Assembly: GCA_022571615.1 (NCBI GenBank)
Contig: JACZXM010000149.1
Coordinates: forward strand, 1 to 5,648
Length of the DNA stretch: 5,648 nucleotides
Reading direction: 5' to 3'
Source: Acidobacteriota bacterium
Lineage (GTDB): Bacteria; Acidobacteriota; UBA890; WLXD01
The position numbers and the translations under genes are program-made. Below the pieces are notes generated by a model that did not search any database, had not been told where the DNA came from, and saw nothing but the letters and a program-made list of their open reading frames with translations. Of this stretch, positions 5,403-5,648 are shown one piece after another; within the stretch, counting starts at the first letter, position 1; every line of letters starts with the position of its first letter.

Positions 5403-5520
5403 GCACATTCTGGCCGACCTCGAGGCCGGGGCGCCGCGCTGGGCAGCGTGCTTCGGTGGGTATCCGTTCCCTGATTTGCTCGAGCATGTGGGGTTGCCGC
5501 GGATCGAGGATTTCTGCTTC
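5353..5520 (+). pseudogene. C-terminal TPR-kinase-like remnant, out of frame with the N-lobe
   Basis: In the frame shifted by one base from the kinase N-lobe, the sequence reads [20 protein letters not shown], then about 20 residues, then YPFPDLLEHVGLPR. A helix ending in LGDRE(R/Q)A and a close in F-x-DLL-x-x-VGLP are what I expect at the C-terminus of acidobacterial TPR Ser/Thr kinases. There is no stop codon at the natural end, so the frame runs on into 5521. Together with the N-lobe this suggests both ends of one gene joined near 5342-5355 after loss of the middle. The similarity is from memory and moderate; an unrelated reading frame is possible. Confidence 0.45.
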
Positions 5521-5648
5521 ATGGCGACCCAGGAGCCGAACGTCTATGCCGGGCTGGCGGTCGTGATCGTGCTCGCCGTGGCCGGCGTGCAAGGCTGGCG
5601 GGCCTACGACCTGGACCGGCGCAGCACACTCTCCGACCGCTACGCGGC
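5521..5648 (+). CDS. Possible membrane-anchored protein, N-terminal part (partial at window edge)
   Basis: From ATG 5521 the frame stays open to the end of the window (42 codons). It begins MATQEPNVYAGLAVVIVLAVAG, with a hydrophobic segment at about residues 8-24 that fits a single N-terminal membrane helix, followed by a charged stretch (WRAYDLDRRSTLSDRYA). GAGGA at 5506-5510 lies 10 bases upstream and could serve as the ribosome binding site. The frame is continuous with the TPR-like remnant before it, so it could instead be the tail of one fused reading frame. I do not recognise the family. Confidence 0.4.
   Translation, partial: MATQEPNVYAGLAVVIVLAVAGVQGWRAYDLDRRSTLSDRYA

Noticed and set aside
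372..5648. A previously unknown defence or mobile system
   Set aside because: No integrase, transposase, nuclease, helicase, toxin-antitoxin pair or terminal repeats are visible. The core genes fit amino-acid catabolism.

Overview
This window looks like a piece of a high-GC bacterial chromosome, most likely Acidobacteriota. Two lines of evidence support that. The left edge carries the C-terminal tail of an FtsX/MacB-type permease of the kind that is very abundant in acidobacterial genomes. The right edge carries the start of a Ser/Thr protein kinase whose N-lobe wording ([33 protein letters not shown]) is characteristic of the many TPR-kinases in that phylum. The assignment is inference; no rRNA or marker gene is present.

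Layout. Bases 1-121 are the end of an ABC-type permease. Bases 122-371 are a non-coding gap with a GC-rich hairpin and then a short AT-rich island that holds a promoter, an imperfect dyad and a 9-bp direct repeat. Bases 372-4602 are a compact five-gene operon on the + strand: an XRE-cupin regulator, a proline-racemase-family 4-hydroxyproline 2-epimerase, a DadA-like FAD oxidoreductase, a small [2Fe-2S] ferredoxin-like subunit, and an FAD/NAD-binding subunit with a BFD-like Fe-S domain. Every internal junction overlaps (ATGA, ATGA, GTGA, then an 8-base overlap), so translation is probably coupled throughout.

Function. The epimerase keeps both catalytic cysteines and should convert trans-4-hydroxy-L-proline to cis-4-hydroxy-D-proline. 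The next three genes match the beta, gamma and alpha subunits of the heteromeric D-hydroxyproline dehydrogenase known from Pseudomonas (Lhp type), which oxidises that product to pyrroline-4-hydroxy-2-carboxylate. The first gene is likely the local regulator, in place of the LhpR regulator known in Pseudomonas aeruginosa. The later enzymes (deaminase and alpha-ketoglutarate semialdehyde dehydrogenase) and a transporter are not in this window.

Bases 4603-5648 look like a decayed region. A NuoE-like N-terminal fragment loses its frame at a G-rich run. A Ser/Thr kinase N-lobe is joined out of frame to what looks like the C-terminal TPR tail of such a kinase, with the catalytic core missing. A possible membrane-anchored reading frame enters at 5521 and runs off the edge. 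I found no RNA genes, insertion sequences, CRISPR arrays or origins. The core is a known catabolic module in a less familiar setting; the least-explained parts are its regulator and operator and the gene remnants behind it.
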